Below, piece after piece: positions 37,740 through 64,000 of a stretch of DNA of 64,000 nucleotides (position 1 is its first letter; every line of letters starts with the position of its first letter). The DNA lies in contig JAPFBL010000035.1 of NCBI GenBank assembly GCA_026182355.1, positions 2,437,501 to 2,501,500 on the forward strand. The letters run 5' to 3'. The notes under the pieces are model-generated. The model saw only the letters and a list, made by a program, of their open reading frames with translations, was not told the DNA's origin and did not search any database. Position numbers and translations under genes: made by a program. Source of the stretch: Hermatobates lingyangjiaoensis. Taxonomy: Eukaryota > Arthropoda > Insecta > Hemiptera > Hermatobatidae.

Positions 37740-38060
37740 AAAGAAGATGAAAGAATTGAAGAAGAGACGTTTTCGAAATGTATTTGTTTGTTACCATCCA
37801 CTGCAATAGGTACAGATAAATGAAGAAGAACACTACGTGTTTGAAACGCGTTAATTTGTTACTATATACTTGAGATTTAAATCTACTTCTCCTAAAAACA
37901 TGAAAAACACTTAAGAAGAAAACTAACATAAGTATTCGAAACGAGTTTATTGTAATTAACATGGATTCCTCCTCCCCATAAGCATATTAAACTGAAAACG
38001 AGCCCTCTCGTCAGGAAACGCGTTGTTTTGTTACCATCTACCTTCTCACTATATGCATAC
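37740..38060 (+). mobile_element. Tandem run of four decayed hammerhead-like tails
   Basis: Four GAAA(C/T)G-type cores, at about 37775, 37841, 37936 and 38014, spaced 65-100 bases. The best (37818-37856) has AUGAAGA, extra A, helix II GAACAC/GUGUUU (6 bp), GAAA, the palindrome ACGCGU and U. The others retain parts of this pattern, and two share 'TTTGTTACCATC' downstream. Stem I is lost in all. Confidence 0.5.
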
Positions 38061-40289
38061 AGAACTGAAGAATTACACTGTCTGTTCACAACATGTTGAT
38101 AATAAACTAGTTAATGAGGAGACTAGTTAATAATTGTTATTGAAAGTGAGTACAACATAGTGACTGACTAAACAACTGGATAACTCTATTTAGGCACGAA
38201 ACAAGTTGTTCTAGATAATTGTTTCAATGAACCCGTTTATATATATAGTTCAATGCACATAAAGAAACATAGAGAAAATTTTCGGATGAACCGTCTTCAG
38301 GAGAGATAAGAGAGGGAAACCAAGCGCACTGGTACAGAGACGGTTGGAGAACAACAATGTTGCCGCATACGCGCAGGGTCACAGAGAATTAGGTAGACAG
38401 GAAAAGAATTTGTATTTTAAATCTTTATGCTTTAAATGAAGATATAAATTTGAGTTAGGTATAATGAAATTCTGGTGCGATATGTTTCGGAGATTAAATT
38501 GCAATATGGTTGTCGACTTTAATTAAAATTAAATTATTTTAATAACGTTATAAAGCAAACAAAAAGGTAGGAAAGGTAATTTATCAGAAAGCTAAATCAG
38601 TAGGAAATGTTATACGGGTAAAACTATATAGTTTATTTGAGTTGAGTTTAAGAAATGATTGTGTAACAGGTCGGTAGGCTTGTGAGAGAGAGAGAGTGTG
38701 ATAGTGAAGACAGTTAATTGAAGTGAGAGGAAAACGTGAAAAGGAAGGGGTGAAAGTAAAGATGAACATCTTTCATTAAGCCCTCGACAAAGGGAAATCA
38801 ATTTCATTGTTTTTATAAGTTCCTCCTTTGAAACCTTCTAAGTCGTTTATACTTGGCCAGGAGCAACAGGCTTTCAAGTAATAAACTATCTCAGAATCAG
38901 ACTGCCTCTTTCCTTTATACAAATATGTTTATTAACAGCATGCCAAACATATATAGACAACTTTAATTTGGATGTCTCTCTTTGCATGTTATTTATAATT
39001 TATTTAAATATTGGTTGGAGGGGGAGAAGAGACAACAAATTATCAAGTTTTGACGGTTAACTTCAAAAAAGAAGTTTTTTGAACAAAGTACAACAAAGTA
39101 TAATAAAGTACATAGAAAAAACTGACACGTTTCATCTAAAACACAGAAGAAAACACTAAAACTCACAACTATATTTCACATGTTTAGTCATAAGAAAGAT
39201 GAAGGTAAGGCAAAACTATTGACATCTTACAAAAGGACAAGATGCGAGAAAAATAGGTAATAACAAAAGTATGTGATATCAGAGAGCCCTTGAGAGCAAA
39301 TGAGCCTGTGCAAAGCCTTTTATGGGCTCCCCTTTCAAATTGTATGTATATATATATATATATCCCTTGTTAAGTTTAATTATTTTTTTAGAACATTTTT
39401 ATTGTATATATATGTGTGTGTATGTGTGTATAGTTTAAAATATACTTAGCCTAATACCCAACATCTCAACCTATTCAGTTAAAAAAATGAACCTACCAAT
39501 TATACGGAGATAGTTTCGTCTAGATAGTAACTCGCTGACAGTACTGTAACTGCTGGTCCTCGATTATTACTGATATTTTCCAGTTTGGCAGAGCCTTTTT
39601 GAACGGAATTTCCTATGATGTAAGTAGGTTTTGGTTGGATTAAGTTATAGACATAAAGAGGATAAGGTTAACAAAAGTAAATCTTTAGCAAAGATGTCAG
39701 GGTCAAGTCACTGAGGACCGAGGTATCAATAGCTGCTGCCGTAATCTTACCGTTGTAAAAAATTGGAATTAATTTCATTAAACGAAGCAGTTTTTTTATA
39801 TGTTTCTTGATAATATGTCCATTATTTGAGTATGTTTTTTCACTGCTCTGACTTGCAGACTATTTCCCTTTAAAAAAAGCTAAAAAAAAAGAGCCATCTT
39901 ACAGAAAATGCAAACCAGATATTTTTTAATGCCAACCACTACAGAGGAAGTAAAATTTGACAAAGTTATATCAACGAATGACAACCTGGTAACCCTGAAG
40001 AATAAAGAGTAATGGTTGTGACAGTGTACTCTAATTCCCTTTCTTCTTCAATTCAACAATAAAAAAATTCATTCATATTTGCCCCTTTCAATTTTCAACT
40101 TTAATATTCACGGGTCCCTCCCCCTCATGTGGGGCCTGTGATTTCGCTCCACGAGCCGATCCACCTCCTCACCTGATGACGATAATAGATGGAAATCTCA
40201 AACTGAATTACGTCAGTTCATTGTCTGTAATTTGACGTGTTGTCTTCGTGGACCATTTCCCACTTGTTATTATGTATAAAATAAATTGA
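38061..40289. other. Non-coding DNA with two tail relics and a short (TA)n
   Basis: Relics on the minus strand: 38283-38330 (CUGAAGA, extra C, GAAA) and 39150-39210 (family of 41373-41470). A (TA)n tract lies at 39345-39362. No gene is supported; a 38610-38807 minus open frame is domain-free. Confidence 0.4.
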
Positions 40290-40700
40290 AAAACACAACA
40301 AACATAAAAAAAATACAAGAACTCACACCGATATTTCGACGTCTTATCATCAAGTAGAAAGATGTAAGTCACTCCAAAGACAAGCAATGGCTGAAGTCAG
40401 TCTCACTCAAGAAGCAGTTAATCAGTGTAGCCAACTTACAGAGGAAGGGGAGACAAGGATATATAAATAAACAAAATTATTCTAAAAATAAAAAAAAATA
40501 TTAAAAATCAATAAAATACATTCTGTGAAGGAAAAGTAAATTTAATAAAAGTAATTAAAACAATTGTTAAAAATATTAAATAAATAATAATAAAGAATAC
40601 TTAACAATTGAGGTTAAGCCCAGGAGCAGATACCTCCCAGGAGACTAATAAGAACTTCTTCTGAAGCTCTCAAAGTGTCATTGTTGTTAGAATCAGGAAT
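40290..40700 (-). mobile_element. PLE 3' region relic
   Basis: Minus strand about 40328-40365 has UUGAUGA, AAGACGUC, GAAA, UAUC. It is followed on the plus strand by an A-rich UTR-like stretch (40450-40610), as at 33130-33700 and 62197-62653. Confidence 0.5.
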
Positions 40701-41069
40701 GTGACTAAGATCCTGTACACGGAAACAATCATTGAAACTAAGTCCGTGCACCTACCTAAGAAGTAACTATAGTCACTCTCACTTAGCTTTGTGGGAGCCT
40801 TATTCACAAAAGGAGCATTACATGAGGTGCTGTCAAATAATCGCATTTACAAAATATGAGAATATCACCCATGATAACAGACATGTTTCTATTTCTGTAC
40901 ATATTAACCAAGAAATGTTCAGCAGTTCTTCTATCTCAATGGAACAGCACACTTATATTTAGTGATGTGCTTAAGAATTTGCATATATAAATAACTACTA
41001 AAACTGATTTCATTAGAGTTTGCATTGTCTTTAGATTATTTAGTTCGTTGAATTGTCTTTTATAATCTG

Positions 41070-41475
41070 TTATAAATTCACAGAAAGAACACAAATAATG
41101 GAGTCCCGAAATATTTCACTACTATATTTTGACTGTCTCGTCATCAGGTAGGAAGATGTGAGTCACTCCAAAGGTATGTAAGGACTGACGTGAAGTTCCA
41201 TCTCTTCGGCTGAGGAACCTGAACAAGGAAACAGTTGAAACAAACTGACTTCTATAAATTGTTTATTTATTTACTTTTGTTATTATTCGTTTATCCTTGC
41301 GATCTCTTCCTCCGTAAGTTAACTCCACTGAGCGCCACTTCAACGAGATCTCACTTCAATCACTTGTCTTCGGAGCAACTCACATCTTTCTTACTGATGA
41401 GGAAGTAGTCAGAATATAGTTGTGAGTTTATGTCATCTCTTTTATGTGTGTTCTTTCTGTAAATCTAGTTTATAT
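41070..41475. mobile_element. Foldback-like pair of PLE tails (CUAC family)
   Basis: The left arm (minus, about 41078-41180) and right arm (plus, about 41375-41475) share the blocks 'ACAGAAAGAACACA', 'ACTATATT' and 'GATGTGAGT' in inverted orientation, around about 200 bp of other sequence. The left arm has a hammerhead-like motif with intact stem I. The right arm is more decayed and ends at TATATATA. Confidence 0.6.
41119..41151 (-). ncRNA. Hammerhead-like motif (CUAC/GUAG), G12 lost
   Basis: Minus strand: CUAC, CUGAUGA, CGAGACAGUC, AAAA, UAU, A17, GUAG. Stem I is a perfect 4 bp. The GAAA is mutated to AAAA, so this copy should be inactive. Stem III is reduced to the palindrome AUAU without a loop, which could pair only between two molecules. 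Confidence 0.5.
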
Positions 41476-41997
41476 ATATATCTACTATGGAGTATATTTC
41501 ACAGGATGTGTCATTTGAGGGAAATAATTGAGTGACTTTCATTGATTTGTAATATTCCAATGAAAAATATTAGTTCAAACGCCTCATTATAATGGTATTT
41601 TAGACTTCCGATGAAGAAAAACGTTAAATGTTTGAAACTTATTTTTTTTTATTTCTAACACTTTTTACCTGATTTTCATTCATAATCTAGTCTTTTCTTC
41701 TTCTCCTCTCTTGTCTTTTATAAAGAAGTACAAATCCTTTTCTCTGAATGACATTACTCAGCAGGTAATGGAATGATAAGCTCAAGCTAAATTTCATGAC
41801 TAATGAATGAATGTAATCATGTAATGCCTGAATGTTATCCTAAGGTGTAAGTATTTCATTTCACTTTTCCACACAATAATTGTAGCGAGACAGTTGACTG
41901 TTATGAACGTTCTCATGTCTTGAAGATGAACAGTTACTTATATTTAATCATTATTAAAGGATAATGGACTTATGAATTAATTTCTATGCTAAGTAGC
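41476..41997 (-). other. 3' flank of the WD-repeat gene
   Basis: Likely 3' UTR of the minus-strand WD-repeat gene. AATAAA on the minus strand occurs at 41648-41653, about 345 bases after the stop, but it lies in a decayed hammerhead-tail relic (CCGAUGA...GAAA at about 41605-41640), so its use is uncertain. Confidence 0.35.
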
Positions 41998-60288
<18,291 letters not shown>

Positions 60289-61384
60289 CTGCAATGAAAG
60301 AACCTATTTTAGCTAATATATTTTGCGTTAACTGTATCTCAGAAGAATTTAAATAAATAAACCATCATATGTGGATGATTGATTGCGGATAGAGAACTCA
60401 GCTGTAAAGGTGCTACACATTTTAAACTTTAACACTAGCATGAAAGAGAATAGGTTCAAAAGTAAACATAAAAATGTGAACAATAGTTAAAAAAACAACC
60501 TTCATTAGTAATGTCATACACATGAATAAGTTACTGGTTCAAATACTGAAGATTTGTATTAAGGATGATGATAACCTCAAAAATGAATTTTTTTTAAATC
60601 TTTATTTACAAATATAAAGCTGAAAATGAAATCAAAGGAATAACCCTGAGTCGTATCCAGAGTTACGAGTGAATTAAATGATTCCCCTTGAAGTTCTTTC
60701 AGAAAATGGAAGTACTTTATGCACCGATCCCCCTACCATTGCGAGAATGCAACCTTACCTCTGAGCATGAATGTACGTTTGAACTTGGGAACTCTATTTT
60801 TAGGTAAGATACAATTAGGTTGAGACAGAAATACTGCTGTTTGCGTATACTGAATGTTTGCGTTTGGTACAAAAACTGCACCAATTCCCAGGTAAAGTGA
60901 TGAGTCTTTGCTGTTTGCTAGGCTAGCAGAGCTCTTCTTCTCCTGATGATGACTTGGTCGAATGTTGAATAAAGTTTCGTTGTTTTTCTCCCAGTTCTTT
61001 CTCCTAATTATATAGTTTTTAGTATTATTAAGAATGCAAGATCAGTATGCATTGATTAGAATACATATATCTCATCCACATTCAATGTACAAGGATCTAA
61101 TTTAAGTCTGAACATTTAATAATGTAGCAAAGTTTATTTTTCCCTGCCGTCAATGTTTAATCTGAGCGAGTATGGTGTTTTCATTGCCTGCTTGGTATTC
61201 GGCAGCCAAGACAGCCTTCCTAAATAGAGCTCTCAACAACCTTCATCGATCCCTTCATTAAATTTTCTCTTCAAAGCGTATGTTACTTCAAGCCTTTTTC
61301 CAACTCTCATGGCTAGAATTATTTTTTTAAAAGGTATATAATTTAATACAAAGAAAATGGTATAATATGTATATATATATATAG
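60289..61384. other. Upstream intronic region of the WD-repeat gene
   Basis: Apart from the possible exon near 60.76-60.90 kb there is a hammerhead-like relic at 60938-60970 plus (CUGAUGA, extra U, GAC/GUC, GAAU). The minus open frame 61233-61436 has no WD pattern. Confidence 0.4.
60759..60793 (-). CDS. Possible upstream small exon of the WD-repeat gene
   Basis: Ends at a consensus donor (AGAG|GTAAGG) and leaves one base, which is what the exon at 60288 needs: joined they read FKRTFMLR-D-DEKVEAIL in frame. The acceptor is uncertain. AAATAG after a pyrimidine-rich tract gives this 35-base exon, but the frame stays open upstream to about 60900 and other AG sites (after GGTGCAG at about 60876) would give a longer exon. 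Confidence 0.4.
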
Positions 61385-61622
61385 TAGGAGTGTTCTCTAA
61401 TCGGGGTTCGGTCAATTTTCTAGGATAAAAAATCAAACTCTCGTTGCCAACGTTTCAGTTTTATTTAAAACCTTTTTCATAGGCAGAAGTAAGAATTTTC
61501 TTAGTTAAAAAATTCTTACTTCTGCCTATGAAAAAGGTTTTAAATAAAACCGAAACGTTGGCAACGAGAGTTTGATTTTTTATCCTGGAAAATTGACCGA
61601 ACCCCGATTAGAGAACACACCT
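61385..61622. mobile_element. Foldback element, arms about 115 bp
   Basis: 61385-61500 and 61508-61622 are near-exact reverse complements. In each arm: UGCC, a reduced core (UAUGAAAAA), a strong helix GGUUUU-AAAU-AAAACC, GAAA, CGUU, GGCA. The UGCC/GGCA pairing and ACGU palindrome match the hammerhead-tail layout, but CUGANGA is not preserved. Both ends meet (TA)n. Confidence 0.78.
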
Positions 61623-61647
61623 ATATATATATATATATATATATATA
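61623..61647. repeat. (TA)n tract
   Basis: About 12 TA units at the foldback's right edge; a matching short tract lies at 61369-61383 on the left. Confidence 0.95.
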
Positions 61648-61729
61648 CTTTGAATTGAAATTGAAATCAGACGGTCCAAACGATGACACCCAGACCACCC
61701 TAAGGGCTTCTGAGGAAGCCTTCATTTGG

Positions 61730-62157
61730 TTATTGGGTGCAAGAAATTCCCCTGGTCTGAATTTAATCAGATGATTTTTTTATTTTATTTTTATCTTTAT
61801 TTATTTATTCATTTATTTATTTATATTTTTTTTTCTCGTTTAATTTTAGTTAGTTTTATGTTTTTTTCCTTTCCTTTCTCTTTTTTACTTTTCTCCTCCC
61901 TTTTACTTAAATATCACTTTTATAATTTTTTTTTAACTCACAGCCTACACTGGTTCACGTTGGTAAGATGGCTGCACTGCGTGTCATTGTATCGCGCCAG
62001 TTTACATCGGCCAGTGGACGCATTTACGTCTCCGTTCCTTCATTCTTTCTCCTTTTATTTTATTTTCTTTCTTTCTACTCTCCTGAAGACGGCAAGACGC
62101 CGAAATAATCGAGATTCGTGAGTGTTCGTCCTTTTTCTTGTGTTCTCTAGCTGTAAC

Positions 62158-62162
<5 letters not shown>
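61730..62162 (+). mobile_element. PLE 3' untranslated end, plus strand
   Basis: The T-rich leader (61760-61930) is followed by a mixed block and a hammerhead-like motif, then GTAACTTTAATTA and (TA)n. It is collinear with the relic at 16330-16560. No PLE coding sequence precedes it; the open frame 61726-62121 is a low-complexity artefact. Confidence 0.6.
62079..62114 (+). ncRNA. Hammerhead ribozyme candidate (UCUC/GAGA)
   Basis: UCUC (62079-62082) pairs with GAGA (62111-62114). CUGAAGA (62083-62089) fits CUGANGA. There is an extra C, helix II GGC/GCC with loop AAGAC, GAAA (62102-62105), and stem III of A-U and U-A closed by one A, with cleavage after C62110 (AUC, a preferred triplet). All core positions are intact. 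Stem III is not palindromic here. Confidence 0.62.

Positions 62163-62163
<1 letters not shown>

Positions 62164-62196
<33 letters not shown>
62164..62196. repeat. (TA)n between two convergent PLE 3' ends
   Basis: About 16 TA units. The left element reads into it on plus, the right on minus. Confidence 0.95.
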
Positions 62197-62199
<3 letters not shown>

Positions 62200-62653
62200 G
62201 ATGAATCACAATAAACACGTGATACAATCAATGAAAACAAACCACAAGGAAAAAAAAGAAAACAGATAGAAAAAATGCTCTGAGGCCTTTCAATTTATGT
62301 CATCAGAGAGCAAACAAGGTAAGAACTAGAAGGTAACATCAAAGGTGTGTACAAGGAAGGTAACTAAACAGCTGGGAAAACAAAAGTCGAAGAGGCACAA
62401 TAAGAGAAAAACAAAAAATACCCAATACAATTAAACAATGCAAAATGAACAATAAGAAAATTAATTAAATTAAAAAAATAAAAATATAAATAGAATAAGA
62501 AACAAGTGTTATATATAATTCCTAACTATAAACAATATATAATAAATATAAACAAATAGATACAAATTAAATTAATGCAATATCAAAAAATAAACAATAA
62601 TAAATGGTTCACAAAACAAGAATACATGAGAAAGTAAATAAGTCAAATAAAAA
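62197..62653 (-). mobile_element. 3' UTR of the minus-strand PLE
   Basis: Directly downstream of the GIY-YIG reading frame. It is A-rich on the plus strand (62380-62640), then has a hammerhead motif (62276-62312) and the terminal CACGTG segment (about 62216-62222) seen in all GACU-family tails, and ends at (TA)n. This links the dispersed tails to PLEs. Confidence 0.72.
62276..62312 (-). ncRNA. Hammerhead ribozyme candidate in PLE 3' UTR (UGCUCU/AGAGCA)
   Basis: Minus strand: UGCUCU (62312-62307), CUGAUGA (62306-62300), helix II region CAUAAAUU (62299-62292), GAAA (62291-62288), GGCCU (62287-62283), C17 (62282), AGAGCA (62281-62276). Stem I is a perfect 6 bp and the core is canonical. The stem III segment AGGCCU is a perfect palindrome. 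Helix II is weak (1-2 A-U pairs), the one poor element. Confidence 0.68.
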
Positions 62654-63163
62654 TTATGTTCTATTATTAGAATCCACAATCTGGTCAGAGTTCATGTTCA
62701 ACGTTGCAAGTACATTCCGAAGGTCACCCACAGGACCAATTTGCCTAACTATACCTTCAATTAAAATTTCATCCAATCTAAAAAGCCCATGACTTATATT
62801 TATTAGTTTATCAAAATTATACTTAATTAGGGCACTTTCTACTAAGTTCCTTTCCACATCAGATGAGAGAAATATCAATTCCTTGGAATCTTCCCATTTT
62901 ATTGAATGATTTTTTGAATTAATATGTTGGAACAAGGCACTTGATTCTTCTTGCCTCCTGATAGTGTATTTATGTTGCTTCACTCTAGTAAGCAAACTTT
63001 TTCCCGTTTGTCCAACATATGAAAAATCACAATCTCTACAAGGAATCCTATAAACACAACCTTCCTTTTCTTTTCTTTCACAATTATTTACAAGTCTGTT
63101 TAATAATTTCCCACCACTACTGAAAACAACTGAATTTTGTTGAAACTTTTTGACTGAATACTT
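62654..63163 (-). CDS. Penelope-like element, GIY-YIG endonuclease region, 5'-truncated
   Basis: Open for 169 codons with no start needed: SKYSVKKFQQ, then SVVFSSGGKLLNRLVNN, then the GIY-YIG core GCVYRIPCRDCDFSYVGQTG with R and H downstream (RVKQHKYTI), and a C-terminal region ending SNNRT and a stop at 62654. PLE proteins are a reverse transcriptase followed by this nuclease, which nicks the target. Here the RT part is missing: the frame breaks off at about 63165, where a plus-strand copy begins. The CxxC (PCRDC) before YVG is typical of PLE nucleases. The frame is undamaged, so the insertion is young. Confidence 0.88.
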   Translation of the reverse strand, partial: KYSVKKFQQNSVVFSSGGKLLNRLVNNCERKEKEGCVYRIPCRDCDFSYVGQTGKSLLTRVKQHKYTIRRQEESSALFQHINSKNHSIKWEDSKELIFLSSDVERNLVESALIKYNFDKLINISHGLFRLDEILIEGIVRQIGPVGDLRNVLATLNMNSDQIVDSNNRT

Positions 63164-63165
63164 TG

Positions 63166-64000
63166 ATGAGCTTCGATGTGAAATCTCTCTTTACAAATGT
63201 TCCTGTTGAAGATGCGCTGAATTACTTAAGAGCAGAATTAGATACAAGAAATTTTAGCATGCCTATTTCGGTGCCTGTCCTTATTGAATTAATTCGTCTT
63301 TGTGTTTGTGATTGTTGTTTTTCATTTAAGGATAAATTTTATAGGCAAAAGTTCGGTTTAGCCATGGGAAATTGTCTTTCCCCAGTTCTAAGCAATATTT
63401 TTATGGAATGTTTTGAAATGAAATTTCTTCCGAAGATTTTGCCAAGCAATGCTAGATGGCTTCGATACGTGGATGATGTTTTGTGTGTTTGGCCAGACAA
63501 TGAATGTGTTGCAGATTTTTTGAACAGCCTTAATAAGTGCGTTCCGTCTATTGATTTCACTCTAGAACTTGAAAGCAATAATAAGTTACCTTTTCTTGAT
63601 TTAAATTTACATCGTTATGGGCATAATCTAAAATATAGTATTTTTAGAAAACCTACCCATGTTCCTTCTTATGTGCATTTTTTCTCCGCTCATCCTTCAA
63701 ATGTCAAAAAAGCTGTTTTCAGAAATATGTTCCTAAGAGCGTTTAAATTGTGTAGTGAAGAATTCCTGAATGATGAAATTGAAAACATTTATCAAATTGC
63801 CTCATCATTAAGATATCCAAGATCCCTAATAAACAAAGTATTGAAAGAAACTAAAGAATCTTTGAGAACCAGAACTGAGAAAGAACCCTTTACAAATAGA
63901 AACCTTCTGGTTGTTCCCTTTAATCAAACCTTAAAAGACATCCCAGTATATTTGAAAAAAATGGATATTTCAGTTGTTTTCAGTAGTGGTGGGAAATTAT
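63166..64000 (+). CDS. Penelope-like element, reverse transcriptase, runs off window
   Basis: Open from 63166 to the window end (278 codons). RT motifs in order: FDVKSLFTNVP (motif A type), GLAMGNCLSPVLSNIFM (motif B), RYVDDVL with the catalytic Asp pair (motif C), LPFLDLNLH and RKPTHVPSYV (thumb side). It ends in VVFSSGGKL, the same phrase found in the minus-strand copy, so its nuclease should follow beyond 64000. The N-terminal part before motif A is missing; in-frame TGA and other stops lie just upstream, and ATG at 63166 is probably not the natural start. It is 5'-truncated but otherwise intact. Confidence 0.92.
   Translation, partial: MSFDVKSLFTNVPVEDALNYLRAELDTRNFSMPISVPVLIELIRLCVCDCCFSFKDKFYRQKFGLAMGNCLSPVLSNIFMECFEMKFLPKILPSNARWLRYVDDVLCVWPDNECVADFLNSLNKCVPSIDFTLELESNNKLPFLDLNLHRYGHNLKYSIFRKPTHVPSYVHFFSAHPSNVKKAVFRNMFLRAFKLCSEEFLNDEIENIYQIASSLRYPRSLINKVLKETKESLRTRTEKEPFTNRNLLVVPFNQTLKDIPVYLKKMDISVVFSSGGKL

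Noticed and set aside
60938..60970. Hammerhead ribozyme
   Set aside because: CUGAUGA and a 3-bp helix II are present, but GAAA is GAAU and stem I does not pair beyond two bases; kept only as a relic.
61233..61436. Further exon of the WD-repeat gene
   Set aside because: No WD pattern, no clear splice sites matching phase, and it runs into a foldback and (TA)n.
61726..62121. 131-residue plus-strand ORF rich in Phe/Leu
   Set aside because: It translates the T-rich PLE 3' UTR and the ribozyme itself; low complexity, no domain.

Overview
This is a eukaryotic window of about 32-35% G+C. It holds spliced exons with GT-AG introns, long (TA)n, (CT)n, (GA)n and (GT)n runs, tRNA-derived SINEs and Penelope-like retroelements (PLEs). 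Short CCTAA runs, the complement of the arthropod telomere unit TTAGG, end several SINE copies, which fits an arthropod. A chelicerate (horseshoe crab or arachnid) is my guess from genome style only. No bacterial or organellar feature is present.

Layout. 1-27 kb has no recognisable host gene. It is AT-rich DNA with SINEs, a cluster of foldback elements separated by (TA)n (7.6-8.5 kb) and a 63-bp tandem repeat (14.15-14.73 kb). An intact, intronless TIA1/TIAR-type RNA-binding protein gene lies at 27283-28449 (+). A diverged, frame-preserving copy of its 3' coding segment sits about 0.8 kb downstream. SINEs follow, then a 2.9-kb minisatellite of about 80 units of 36 bp (34581-37455), then PLE-derived debris to 41.5 kb. 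The minus strand from 60.3 kb down to 42.0 kb carries the last ten exons of a large WD-repeat protein gene: 550 residues are visible, every splice junction is phase-consistent, and it is NWD (NACHT + WD)-like. A possible small exon lies upstream at 60.8 kb, and the 5' exons lie beyond the window. The last 2.6 kb is a nest of PLE copies: a plus-strand 3' end, (TA)n, a minus-strand GIY-YIG copy with its 3' UTR, and a plus-strand reverse transcriptase copy that runs off the window.

Main observation. The debris scattered through the whole window, and the 3' UTR of the PLE at 62.2-63.2 kb, share one RNA architecture: stem I - CUGANGA - helix II - GAAA - very short stem III - UH - stem I. This is the hammerhead ribozyme core. 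Stem I differs between families but stays complementary (UGCUCU/AGAGCA, UUAGCU/AGCUAA, GACU/AGUC, UCUC/GAGA, CUAC/GUAG). The stem III segment is self-complementary in most families (AGGCCU, ACGU, AGAUCU, AUAU), as expected if the ribozyme works as a dimer. Hammerheads in PLEs are established. New here are the number of sub-families in one window, their packaging as inverted pairs inside foldback elements (one near 8 kb, one near 57 kb, plus a perfect 63-bp-arm palindrome made from a half-ribozyme), and their consistent position beside (TA)n.

All calls come from reading the sequence by eye. Family names rest on recognised motifs, not on database searches.
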